From contig CM066287.1 in NCBI GenBank assembly GCA_033816765.1, positions 2,294,001-2,358,000 on the forward strand: a stretch of 64,000 nucleotides of DNA, written 5' to 3'. The position numbers and the translations under genes are program-made. The DNA is from Nothopassalora personata (taxonomy: Eukaryota; Ascomycota; Dothideomycetes; Mycosphaerellales; Mycosphaerellaceae). This document shows positions 42,271-52,131 of the stretch, one piece after another (positions within the stretch are counted from its first letter, which is position 1; every line of letters starts with the position of its first letter). The notes under the pieces were generated by a model. That model saw nothing but the letters and a program-made list of their open reading frames with translations. It was not told where the DNA came from and searched no databases.

Positions 42271-44685
42271 TCATCTTGGATATTGATATGGAGTCTGTGC
42301 CGGTCGTCCTATTGGCGGTGGTTGATGCGCAACCGTAGCAGGCACCTGATAGATCGGGGGATATCCATTAGCTTGCCCATGATCCCGCGGAACCTGCTGG
42401 ATCGCCGCTGGGGTTCCGTGGATCGGGGATGGCGCCTGGATATAGACCACCTGCGGCTGCTGACTTTGGTACCTTGGGTCTGCTCTCCGTGTATCGTACA
42501 CAACTGGACGCGGTGCATACTGTGGCTGGCCTCGATTTTTCTGTGGATGTGGAACATACTGGACCGGTGCCACTTGTGCATCCATTATGGTAGGCTTGGG
42601 TCGTTGGTCCTGTCGGTAGCCACGTCCAGCATAGTAGTCGCGTTGCTCGTCTGCCCGGAGCAATGGCCGCGATGGATCATAGGGCTCCAAATCAGGAGGT
42701 TGTGGTCTCCGAGGTGGCTCGTGGTACAGCGCAGTCTTCTGATGGTACGACTCTTGAGGCCTGCTAGGGTAAGCAGGTTGAGCGTGTGACTCTCCCGCAC
42801 GAACGCTCTGGCTAGTGCATTGTGGCACGCTTTGTGATCCCCCTTCAATGGAAGTCCGCGGTTTGGCGTATTGATCAAATGACTGCGCGGCCACGGGGTT
42901 TGATGGAGAAAAGCGCTGCACACGATTACCTTCAGTCATGGTTGGCGGAGTAGGATAATCCATGCGCCGGCGTTTGTCCGAGCGATCACTGTTTGGTGTC
43001 ACCGGACGAGAGCGGCTGCCGTTCTGACGTGAATGAGAAGCGATGGCTGCTCGCCGGAGGTCATCCTGCGGCTCGATGGATGCGACTGGCCGGTCTTGCA
43101 ATGTATAGCAACCTGCTGTGTCAGTGTGTCGCTGGTAGTGATGGAGACTAATCGGCCGGCCGGGCTGCTCATGTTGTACGGCATATGGACTGCGTGGCGG
43201 TGCCGGGGCTGCTGCGAACTGCTGAGGCGATGGACGCCGGGATGCGGACGGCGCGGGAGCCTCGAAATGTTCAGTATGCGGATGGACATGCGATGCTGGA
43301 GCACGACTCACACGAAGGAATCTTTGTCCGTTGATTTCAATGATGTTTCCTCCGTGCTCTGGTACGTTGACGCGTATGACTCTGGTAGCTTGATTAGTCC
43401 ATACACTTAGCAGGTCGAAGGCGACGTACTGTTGAGTAGTTGGTGCAACACCGTCCCGCATCTGCTGTCGCACTGCACCAATCTTTTGACGAACGTCAAG
43501 CCGACGCTGCTGGTCATTGCGAGGCGGCGGTTGCCAGCGCTGCAGGAACTGTCGCGAGCGCTCATCGTGGCTTTCTGCCCCAAGGTCTTCGTCACCTGCC
43601 AGTTTGTGGCTGATCTCGATGCTCGTGTCACTGTTGTAACCTGTTTCCATGGCTACAACAGAATCTTCGTCATCAACTTCACTGCCATCTGCAGCGGTTT
43701 CATCGTCGTCATCGTCAATAACGATGGTCTCGCGAACGATCTCTTCGAGCTCGTTGTCATTGTTGTCTTCAGTCTCGCCTCGCCACTCGATGAGCTTCTG
43801 CAGACAGACTGGTTCTACCTCTGCGCGAGCCTCTTTCCACTCGAAGGCGCGAAGCAATTTATCATAATCTGTGTACTCATGACGGATACGAGCAATTGTC
43901 GCAAGCTGGACACGACGTGGCAGAGTCAGCTCGGCATTGTTACCTACGCGTCCTGTGCCTTTTTCCCAAGCATGCTTGAGGATGGCTTGAAGATCTGCTT
44001 CAGGTATACGTGGGAACAATTCCTTGATGGCAGCACGAACTTGGTCGTCCGTTTCCTGCTGTTGCTCGGCCTGATCCAGATGGAGACCATACTTCGCCAT
44101 GGCCCGTGCCATTTTGGTATGTTCCTCGCGGGCGGCGAGATCAGTTTCCTTGACGAATTGGTCCTTGTGATAGACGTAGCCCAGCTCCTGGCAGGCATCG
44201 TCGACGACCTCTGAGCGAAAATGATAACCCACACGATGTAAATGATGCGAGACTTTCTCGGGATCAATAGCATGTTTGCTTACTGGTTTTGCCTGCATTC
44301 TGTTAGCATAACCTAACCGCGGTCGATCGCGTGGCCGATTGTCTTCGCCCTATACTGACGTTGACGACATAGACTGGTAGTCCTCGTTGTCTTGACAGCT
44401 CTTTGCAGCGTTCTGCGAGCTCTGGTGTTCCGACATGCAGCAATGTGAATCCTGCCGGTGTTGCTGCAGCAGAGTATGTTGTCTATGTTCGCACTGTCAG
44501 TGTGTTCTCCCGGATTATGCGGCATTCCGGCAACAAACGTGTAGGTCGAGTTTCTTCTTCCTTGCGAAAACTCGGTTCTGCTCCGTCTTGTACGGTTTAT
44601 CGCGTCGTTTTGCGATTGTGCGAGCAACGCTGCCAGGTCGAATGCTGGCCGCGCGCGAGGTGGCGCCATTCGTTGTGGCCGTCAT
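42271..44685 (-). CDS. DUF2293 domain protein
   Basis: Three exons: 44685-44539, 44482-44360 and 44292-42271. Intron 1 is 56 bp (GTTTGT...TAG) and intron 2 is 67 bp (GTCAGT...GCAG, with a GCTAAC branch site). The product is 763 residues. The spliced start yields the family pattern: KKKLDLH, then TPAGFTLLHVGTPELAERCKE, SRQRGLPVYVVN, HHLHRVGYHF, an IKELFPRIPEADLQAILKHA helix and the core RRVQLATIARIRHEYTDYD. The second half is disordered, Pro/Gln/Tyr-rich, with an acidic patch (IDDDDDET) and repeated basic-aromatic segments. DUF2293 has no assigned biochemical role. The layout (one small folded domain plus a long low-complexity tail) suggests a nuclear or RNA-linked protein, but that is a guess. 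Confidence 0.8.
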
Positions 44686-45338
44686 GATATGGACAGTCGA
44701 GCAGAAGCTGTGTTAGTACAAAAAGGAAAAAACGTCCTGAATCTCTCAAAAGCCTCTATTGCTGTCACGTCGACAGGGGGAAGCAGTGGCTGGTAATGCA
44801 GAAAAATGCGTTCTAGACAAAGCAGTCCCAGTCCAGGCAAGTGGCCAACATTTGGTCTGGCTGACAGAAGCGAACGCTCGTACGCAAAGGGCGTGGAAGT
44901 GTCTCCAAATGTGCGGTAACCCTCGAATTTCCTGCTGCTCAGGCACGAGTCACTGCAGTAACAGGCGACGTTGCTAATAAAGAATCACTGCACGAAGCGG
45001 ACGCCTCGACGAGTCTCTACACAGCCCGAATGGGGCACGCGCAAGTGGTGTGAATTATGAGCATGGCGATTGGGAAACAGCCGCCATGTCAGAAGTACAC
45101 ATTCGAAGCGCTTTTGGAGGGTGTTGTGTGAGTGAGAGATGGAACGAGACAAACTGGAAGTCGCGAGGCGAAAAGCGCTTTAAACAGAAACTTGGAAGAG
45201 CCGGCTCGTGCCGTGTGTCACGTGCACCTTGCAAGCACCTCGATCCGACCGCGGTGGTCGTTCACAGTGACACTCACCACCCCAACACCTTCTCCCTTGT
45301 CACATCCTCGCGCCGGAAACGCATTCACCAACACGACC
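44686..45338. other. bidirectional promoter region
   Basis: Lies between the divergent DUF2293 and NDUFB11 genes. A TGTCACGTGCAC E-box occurs near 45216. Nothing else recognised. Confidence 0.5.
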
Positions 45339-45767
45339 ATGTCGCTTCTACGAGCCACTCGACTGATCAGCACTTCCCGAACCAGCCTCCAGGTCATCCC
45401 CAACATTGCCGCTCGACCGCAACAAAGACAACTCTCCTCCACAGCAGTCAGAAGCGCAGGCGACCACGCCCACGAAGACCACTACGACGCTCCAGGTGGC
45501 TGGCTTTGGGGCATTAAGCCAGGAGAGAAGCCTGAGGCCGAAGGCTGGGAGAATGTGTGGTACTATGGCTTCTTCGGAAGCTTGCTGTTCGGCGTAGTCG
45601 GATACTGCTATAAGCCTGACACAAGGTAAGCCGCCGTGAAGTCGTGCCGAACAAATGCAATTGGTATGAAGCTGACCTTCTGAAGCATACAAACTTGGGC
45701 TCTGGAGGAGGCGCGGAGACGGCTGGAAGCAGAAGGCATTTTGGAGGACCCGGATAAAAGGAAATGA
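45339..45767 (+). CDS. NADH:ubiquinone oxidoreductase ESSS/NDUFB11 subunit
   Basis: Two exons, 45339-45625 and 45686-45767, with a 60 bp intron (GTAAGC donor, GAAG acceptor), give 122 residues. The N-terminus is Arg/Ser-rich with no acidic residues (SLLRATRLISTSRTSL), a typical mitochondrial presequence. The mature part has the ESSS pattern: GGWLWGIKPGEKPEAEGWE, one transmembrane helix (YGFFGSLLFGVVGYCY), then WALEEARRRLEAEGIL from exon 2. It is a single-pass accessory subunit of the complex I membrane arm. The frame upstream of 45339 is open but lies in the leader; the ATG chosen gives the presequence. Confidence 0.92.
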
Positions 45768-46243
45768 AGCGATGGAAGTCATGACAGCGAAGAGCGAGAG
45801 TCGTAGAGCGAGGGGTCAGGCTGTGCTTGAGGTTCTCGGCGGATCGCTCAGGCGATGTACATACCCAGCCGAGACAGCAGTATAGAGCAGCTGGTCTGTG
45901 AGGTGCTTACAGGCGCTGGCTGCATTAATGCTCTATCAGATTTCAATGAAGCTTTACCAGGATATGAGAACTCACAACGGTCAAAAAACCCGAACCGCAG
46001 GACATGCAGCAGCATTGCCACGAAGCAGTAACGGCATTACTCGATGCGGCAGGGACGGAACAGTAACAACAATATCTCCAAACACGTTTCAACAGGCCGA
46101 TCAAAGCAAGCGGCAGTCGTTGCCCTCATGAAATGCAAATGATCGCTTCTATGGCTCGCAATCGCTGCACTACGCCACAACACCGCCACCTGGAACCTCA
46201 GCTTCGCAGAATAATCATCCTCAGTCACCTACCCAGATTTTCC
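45768..46243. other. convergent 3' regions
   Basis: Between NDUFB11 (plus) and the acetolactate decarboxylase gene (minus). Nothing recognised. Confidence 0.5.
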
Positions 46244-47014
46244 TCACCCCTCCGCCTTCTTAACCCCCTCATCATCAGTAACCAACTCCGCCGCATTGAA
46301 ATCATCACTCGTCGGCAACTCAACATGCACATTACTCGCCACGGCCATCTGAATCTCCACACTCCTCGTTCTCACCGCCAAAACATGCCCACCCGCCGTC
46401 CGGTCACTCTTAATGAAATGCAGGTGCTCCCCAGCCACCCCGAAACCCTGCCAATTCCTCGGAGTCCTGAACCCAATAATCGTCCCCTCGACATTCCTAT
46501 ACTCCTCCACACTCTGCTTCTGACTCAGCTCCGACAGTGGCTGCCCTTTATACTCCTGTCCCCTTACAGTTCTACACTTCAGATACTCAAACTTTCCATT
46601 GATGCGGTACGTCATGAACAGATTCTTTGCATGGTCGTTAAAGCCGTCGAGGGCCTTGTCGACGTCATTCTTATCTTTCAGCTCTACCTGGGAGGTCTTC
46701 TGAGGAACGAATTGCGTGCTGACGGCGAACGGGATTTGCTCTGAAGCGTCTGCTTCGCGGACGTTCCCTTGTGCTTGCAGTTGGTAGACGTGACCGTCGA
46801 GGAACATGAGTTCACCGTTCATGCGGGCGAAGGTGCCAAGGCCTTGATTGCCTTTGCTGGCGAATTTGGAGACTGTGATGCCGGTTTCGCAGACGCCGTC
46901 CATGAGGGCGTTCAGAAGCGAGAATCTGGAAAAGGTATTAGTATTGATGTGGTTGTTGAATAAGGCGCTGTGATGTGGCTTTGAAGCTCACTGGTATATG
47001 TGGTTGTCCTCCAT
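46244..47014 (-). CDS. alpha-acetolactate decarboxylase
   Basis: Two exons, 47014-46992 and 46925-46244, joined across a 66 bp intron (GTGAGC...TTCCAG), give 234 residues, close to the bacterial enzyme without its signal peptide. It converts 2-acetolactate to acetoin and CO2. Family signatures are YQFSLLNALMDG at the splice join, the LGTFARMNGELMFLDG block with Glu46, the Arg126 segment (CRTVRGQEY), and zinc ligands in GEHLHFIKSDRTAGGH (His175, His177 and His188, spaced H-x-H-x10-H). The short C-terminus ends in KKAEG; whether the C-terminal glutamate of the bacterial active site is kept is unclear. No targeting signal is visible, so it should be cytosolic. The acetolactate synthase gene lies 397 bp upstream on the same strand, which strongly supports an acetoin pathway. 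Confidence 0.92.
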
Positions 47015-47102
47015 GTTGGCTGTTGTTGAACTAATCCAGTTGTTGATGGCGTGGGAATGTCGAAGAGCGCTTTTGAGATGCAACGAATGGGCAAGCACGA
47101 TA

Positions 47103-47158
<56 letters not shown>

Positions 47159-47410
47159 TTCCGAGAACGACCGACATGCTCACAAATCGTGCCACGGCAA
47201 CGTCATACACAGATATCATGATTGAGAATGCGCCTACGTACTGGCTGCTACGAAAGGACTCAATTGGCAAGGAGATGGAGAGTCACCAATTTGACGATAT
47301 GAGGTTCTTATCGTAAGAGTATGACCCCCGACTGCGCGGAGAGTCCTCTATACATTGTGTCAACACTATGTAGCAGTCACAGACCAGCTCTGAGCCGGTT
47401 TCCTCCCCAC
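47015..47410. promoter_or_regulatory. upstream region of the decarboxylase gene with (AT)25 tract
   Basis: This 396 bp spacer separates the synthase stop from the decarboxylase start, both on the minus strand. It must contain the synthase 3' end signals and the decarboxylase promoter, and it carries a perfect AT microsatellite 93 bp before the decarboxylase ATG. Confidence 0.5.
47107..47156. repeat. (AT)25 dinucleotide microsatellite
   Basis: Twenty-five perfect AT units with no interruption. The tract is self-complementary and easily melted, and could act as an expandable promoter or nucleosome-free element. Confidence 0.98.
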
Positions 47411-49207
47411 TCAGCCAACACTGTCTTGGACGAGATTGGCCGAAAGGTCCTTTGCATGCGAGTAGTCGATTCGAACATCGACTAGCGAGAGGCCTTTGTG
47501 TGCCAGAGCCTCGTCCATGACAGTTTCTATCTCGGATGTGTTGTTGATTCTATCGAGTGTTAGCTCTTGTGTCTCGACGGGCCCAAAGTAGTCATTGTCG
47601 ATGATTCGACAGACAGAATAAGTTGCAATGGCTCCGTATGTAGCCAAGTATGATACATACCTGAATCCTTTGCCGCCAAAGCTCTCGGCATATTTGACAA
47701 AGTCGACACCACCCAGCTTGATGCCGCTGCTGCGGCCATACTTCATCTCCTCCTGGAACTCAACCATGTTGTAGGCTTCATCATTCCAGATGAAGTGTGT
47801 GATGTTGCAGCCTTGCTGTACTGCAGTCGAGAGTTCTTGTGAGGAGAACATAAATCCGCCGTCACCGCTCAGCGACACCACCTTCTGAGAGCACGGTGGA
47901 TCTTGCGTTAGTGAAGCTGCAATTGCCCATGGCATACCGACTCCCAAAGTCTGCTGGCCGTTGGAACACAGTAGCTTGCGAGGCTCGTATGCGTAGAAGT
48001 ATCGCATCATGTAGATATAGACCGTGCCAACGTCGACAGTGACGGTTGTATCTTTCGATACGCGTTTCTGTAGAGCGAAAATGAAGCGCAAAGGTTGCAC
48101 GAGGCCAGTGTGCTGATCCTTCTGTTCTTCAAATCCTTTCTGCCAGACACGCAGCTCCTTGGTCAAGCCTTGGCAGAATTTATCCTCGGCCGGGTTCGTG
48201 ACATGCTTGACCTCCTCACTCAGGGCGAGAATGTTCTCCCGTATCGATCCAAGCAGCTCCACCTCCGGATGGTAGTATGCGCCGTAGTCACAAGAGGTGT
48301 AGTCCACATGAACCAGCCTGAGGTCACCGTGTGGATTCCACGAGTTAGCGTCGTATTCTGTCGGGTCGTAGCCCAAGGTGATGATGAGATCCGATTTTGC
48401 CAGTATGCGGTCACCGATCTGATTGCGGAATATTCCAACTCGTCCAAAGAAGATCTGATCAGCCAGATTCTCTGGCACAGAACCAGCGGCCTGGAATGTC
48501 TCGACAACGGCTATTGGGTGCTTCTTGAGGAACTCTCTGACAGCACTGACGACGACCGTACTGGAAGCCCTCATACCAAGGAAGAGGACTGGCAGTTTGG
48601 CTTCATCGATCATCTTGGCGACCTTCTTCACATCTGTGTAAGGTGCTGTGCCATAGAGTGGTGCCTTAAATGCTGACCCAGGAAATGCCGTGATCTTCGA
48701 CTTTCCAGCAGCCACATCCATGGGCAAAGACACAACAGCGCTGCCTTTCGGATTGCCATTGGCTGTGCGGAAAGCCGCGAGGATGACCTCTGCCGCCTGG
48801 TCTTCCACATCAATGTTGGTGGCGGATTTAGCAGTCGGTCGCAGGATATCAATCGCTTTCAAAGCTTGATGCGTGTGCTTCGTGTTGAGCAGGCGTGGCA
48901 CTGAGCCAACGATGGCAACTACAGGGTCGCCTTCCGTTGTGGCGGTGACCAGACCTGTGGTCAAGTTGCCCGCTCCCGGTCCAGATGTTGCAATGCAGAC
49001 TCCCGGTACGCCGGTGATCCGTCCAACAGCGGCTGCCATAAAAGCTGCATTCTGCTCGTGTCGGCAGACCACCAGATGTATCTCTGGATGGTCTGATAAA
49101 GTATCGAAGACGGCGTCAACTTTGGCTCCAGGGATACCAAAGACCACCTTCGCGTTGGCATTGACAAGACTTTCAACGATGATTTGTGCCACTTTGTGTT
49201 CCGCCAT
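47411..49207 (-). CDS. acetolactate synthase, catabolic (AlsS-like)
   Basis: Thiamine diphosphate enzyme that joins two pyruvates into 2-acetolactate. Exons are 49207-47661 and 47549-47411. The 111 bp intron (GTATGT donor, GCTAAC branch site, GATAG acceptor) is a multiple of three without a stop, so an unspliced frame would read 598 residues; the spliced protein has 561, the normal AlsS length. Motifs: VFGIPGAKVDAVFD, catalytic Glu51 in CRHEQNAAF, SGPGAGN, QQTLGVGMPWAIAA, and the ThDP/Mg motif GDGGFMFSSQEL with the downstream Asn-Asp. It has no mitochondrial presequence and is shorter than the mitochondrial biosynthetic Ilv2, favouring the bacterial-type catabolic enzyme in the cytosol. The acetolactate decarboxylase gene follows on the same strand. 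Confidence 0.92.
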   Translation of the reverse strand: MAEHKVAQIIVESLVNANAKVVFGIPGAKVDAVFDTLSDHPEIHLVVCRHEQNAAFMAAAVGRITGVPGVCIATSGPGAGNLTTGLVTATTEGDPVVAIVGSVPRLLNTKHTHQALKAIDILRPTAKSATNIDVEDQAAEVILAAFRTANGNPKGSAVVSLPMDVAAGKSKITAFPGSAFKAPLYGTAPYTDVKKVAKMIDEAKLPVLFLGMRASSTVVVSAVREFLKKHPIAVVETFQAAGSVPENLADQIFFGRVGIFRNQIGDRILAKSDLIITLGYDPTEYDANSWNPHGDLRLVHVDYTSCDYGAYYHPEVELLGSIRENILALSEEVKHVTNPAEDKFCQGLTKELRVWQKGFEEQKDQHTGLVQPLRFIFALQKRVSKDTTVTVDVGTVYIYMMRYFYAYEPRKLLCSNGQQTLGVGMPWAIAASLTQDPPCSQKVVSLSGDGGFMFSSQELSTAVQQGCNITHFIWNDEAYNMVEFQEEMKYGRSSGIKLGGVDFVKYAESFGGKGFRYVSYLATYGAIATYSVCRIIDNDYFGPVETQELTLDRINNTSEIETVMDEALAHKGLSLVDVRIDYSHAKDLSANLVQDSVG

Positions 49208-49555
49208 GATGTCTGGTGTGAGTGTGTCGTCTCGAGATAGATCGAAGGAAGGAAGACAACGGAGAATTTAACTTGCCACATGCAGCTTCTAGTGAAATCG
49301 TCAGTATCACCTTCTTTCCGTGAAGGGCCGAAGGCGTTGCTCGCAGAGGAAAAGTAGAGGTCCAGTGGAGGTCGGCGAAGGAGCGGACCTGATCGGCAGG
49401 CACGCCGTGGTTGGGCGCTGCGCTAGGGACATCTTTCTTACGACAAGTTCGAGCAACGGCTTTCTATAGTTTCACGTGTACGGAACGTGTTCAAGTGATG
49501 TGCAGATATAGCGCATTGCTGCTCAGGCCTGCGCGACTCGGGGCACCGTCGCAAC
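49208..49555. promoter_or_regulatory. divergent promoter region
   Basis: A 348 bp spacer between the acetolactate synthase gene (minus) and the IMPACT-like gene (plus). Both promoters must lie here. No specific site was recognised. Confidence 0.45.
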
Positions 49556-50332
49556 ATGTCATTGAAGCGCAAGCACTCCCACGATGAGGATGCGACAGCT
49601 CCGACAATCTTCCGCTCAGCGCCCATCGAGGACCGACAATCCACGTTCATAGGCTACTTCTTTCCAGCCACGACAAAGAAGCCGAAGGAGCTTCAGAACC
49701 TCGCAGAGTACGAAAGCGCGAGTCACAAAGTCATTGGCTGGCGCAGAGAGAGCAATCAGCAGAGCATCACCAAGGCCAAACAGTACGTGCTTGGCAACGA
49801 CGATGACGGAGAAAAGTATGCCGGTAAGAAGGTGGAGAAGGTCCTCGATGCTATGCAAGTCGTTGGAACATGTGTCGTCGCTCGGTGGTACGGCGGCGTC
49901 ATGCTTGGTCCCGTCAGATTCAGCCACATCGAGACGGTCGCAAAAGAATCTATCCGAGCATGGCAGGAGCATGAGGCTGAAGCCAAGATGAAGAAGCGAA
50001 AGGTCGAAGAGGAAGAGGCTGAGCACGCGAGGCTCTGCAAGTCCCTGGCAGAAAGAGACCAGAGCATAGATGTCCTTCGCGACCTGGCAGCTAAAAAGGA
50101 GCATGAAGTGAAGCGGGCGCAAGAGCAGCAGGGAGACACAAAAGAGCAGAGTCAGCCACCTCCTTCAAGTGCTGCCGACAAGCCCTTGTTAGACTATACC
50201 ACAATGCCGATTGAGCGGCTGAGAGCTCTCGATAAGGCAAGAGATGCGACTATCTCGTTCCTGCTTAAGCGCATCGATAAAGCTGAAGCAGAGCTCAAGA
50301 CGCACGAATCACCAGCCGAGGCGCCTCCCTGA
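49556..50332 (+). CDS. IMPACT/YIH1-like UPF0029 domain protein
   Basis: Single exon, 258 residues. Residues about 18-140 form a UPF0029/Impact N-terminal domain: FRSAPIEDRQSTFIGYF, the ASHKVIGWRRE strand, then DGEKYAGKKVEKVLDAM and the hallmark VVARWYGGVMLGPVRFSHI. A charged coiled coil (residues 140-200, KMKKRKVEEEEAEHARL) and another C-terminal helix follow. Yeast Yih1 and mammalian IMPACT bind Gcn1 and damp Gcn2 signalling through an RWD domain. That RWD domain is absent here, so this belongs to the RWD-less branch, whose role is less clear. Confidence 0.85.
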   Translation: MSLKRKHSHDEDATAPTIFRSAPIEDRQSTFIGYFFPATTKKPKELQNLAEYESASHKVIGWRRESNQQSITKAKQYVLGNDDDGEKYAGKKVEKVLDAMQVVGTCVVARWYGGVMLGPVRFSHIETVAKESIRAWQEHEAEAKMKKRKVEEEEAEHARLCKSLAERDQSIDVLRDLAAKKEHEVKRAQEQQGDTKEQSQPPPSSAADKPLLDYTTMPIERLRALDKARDATISFLLKRIDKAEAELKTHESPAEAPP

Positions 50333-50579
50333 TGGGCCGGATGCTGATGTTGATGATACACGTCGACCTGGACCCAGGCAGTCTAGAGAGTAGTCTCTGC
50401 AGACACATCTCGCATCACAAAAGCTGACGGGCCACCCAAGACTTGCAGCACACGACAAGTTGGGAAAATGACCACGGTTATGGAGACCCAGTAACGGTAA
50501 GTGCGCCCGCTGGATTGTCATGATACTGTCGATCTGACGTTCTGCCTGTTCTAAGCCATCGGCATCAAGAAAGAGATCT

Positions 50580-51124
50580 TGAGCGTTAGAGAATACGGCC
50601 ATCGCATTGCCTCGTTTGATGGGCCCTACAGGTCGGCTAGCACTCCAGGGGCATTGCTGAGAGCTGCTAGTGCGAGCATCCCGGTTAGGAAGCGGCCCGC
50701 CGGTAGTCCAGCGAAGTTCGGCATGAAGGCGCATGGGAAGTTGAATGCGAAGGAGGCGATGAACGTAATGTAGAAAATATGTACGGCCTTGCATTGGTTA
50801 TCAGAACAGCTTCGATACCGTATCGAGAGAGATCACCAGCCTTCCATAGAACTGGCTAAGTGGCGACCCGAACAGTGGTCCAAAGCAGTAACCAAGGAGG
50901 AACAGAGTCGTGACCAGATTCAATGCTGTCGTCGATACGTGAAGTCCCTCTGAGATGGACGGTAATGTCCCTAATGGTGCGGACGACACGAAGGTAGCGC
51001 TTATCACCGGACAGACGGACACGAAAGTGATATACCGCCGCCTTGTCGTACTCCAGTTCTTAGGATTCTCAATGTCGCTCAGAGCGAAGTCGACATATCC
51101 ATCGGCGTCCAGGTACACCCTCAC
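50580..51124 (-). pseudogene. truncated, frameshifted MFS transporter (DHA1-like)
   Basis: The minus strand starts with the conserved N-terminus of a 12-helix MFS drug/polyamine transporter: DIENPKNWSTTRRRYITF, then helix 1-2 with SSAPLGTLPSISEGLHVS and LFLLGYCFGPLFGSPLSQFYGR. The frame then ends (SKLF, stop). The protein resumes in another frame near 50780 with helix 3-4 content (YITFIASFAFNFPCAFMPNF, then GRFLTGMLALAALSNAPG). It meets a TAG exactly where the conserved Trp of the LADxWGP motif belongs (LADL-stop-GPSNEAM). Beyond 50580 nothing recognisable remains. The in-frame reading extends upstream to about 51235 without a clear ATG. At least one frameshift and one nonsense change plus the missing second half indicate a decayed gene. 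Confidence 0.8.
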
Positions 51125-52131
51125 ATCCTGTACCTTCCCAGATCTATATGGCTTCTCCGTAGGTCTCGAGGGGATGTGCTCCCGTGATGCTCCGAGCGCC
51201 CCGGTATGGTGAAGACAGGAAAGAAGAGGTTGGGGAAGCGGGAGAGCGAGAATAGAGACGTCAGTTTCGACTCACCTGTCTGAAGCACACTTCTGTACCT
51301 ATCCGACGACTTGCATACCTACCCAACGCCACTGCGGAATTGAATCCTGGTTGGATACTGGTCCCACTTTTGCGAGGAGAGTCGCGTAAGGATTGACCAC
51401 ACGATTACATGCGCGCCGCCTCTCGGCATACGGGTATTGACACCTGGTGCCGTGGACTCGGGGTCGTGGCAGGCTTCAAGCCGAAGGTGTTTGTACCCAA
51501 TATCAAAGACTTGATGAACCTTGATTTCATCTCTCGTCTTCCGCGAGCCGCTCATGGACTCCGAGCGAGCTGTCATGGCAGCAGTCAATGGCGATACCTT
51601 GACTTGCCACATGCCTCCATAATTTTGAAGCGATGGCCTCTTGATGATACGAATTTCGTCCGAGCTCAGAATGGCTCAACGCAAGTGATAACTTCGTCTT
51701 CGTTGTTCAAGGAAAGGTGTTGTGTGGTGCAAAGGGAGAATGCTTGTGATCGGGCCATATCAATTGTGGAAAAGACATCGCTGAACAGTGAGCTTCGTCA
51801 GGATGCCAGACGCTAATGTGCACGCTGCGCAAGCCTGGGAAAGCGACGTCGGCCAAGGGAGTCGAGGTATTGGTCGTGGACGATATGTAGGGACGAATGT
51901 ATGGGAGTGAGGAACAGATGAAGTGGTAGGTCAACGGAAGTAACTTCTGTATGCTGACAGATGGTTTCACGAAAGCGGATAACGCCGGGTCCTGAACCGA
52001 ATAAAACTCGCAAGTGTCAAGCAAAAATCGTCCACTTCATCTGCATTGTGCAGCATCACGGTGGCATTGATACAGACAATCAAGACTGCCATTGAGTAAG
52101 AGGTCGTGAAGCACTCTTCGTGCATCTACAT
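51125..52131. other. 1 kb intergenic
   Basis: Its first 110 bp continue the MFS pseudogene frame. The rest holds no recognisable gene and presumably includes the SPC25 3' flank. Confidence 0.5.
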
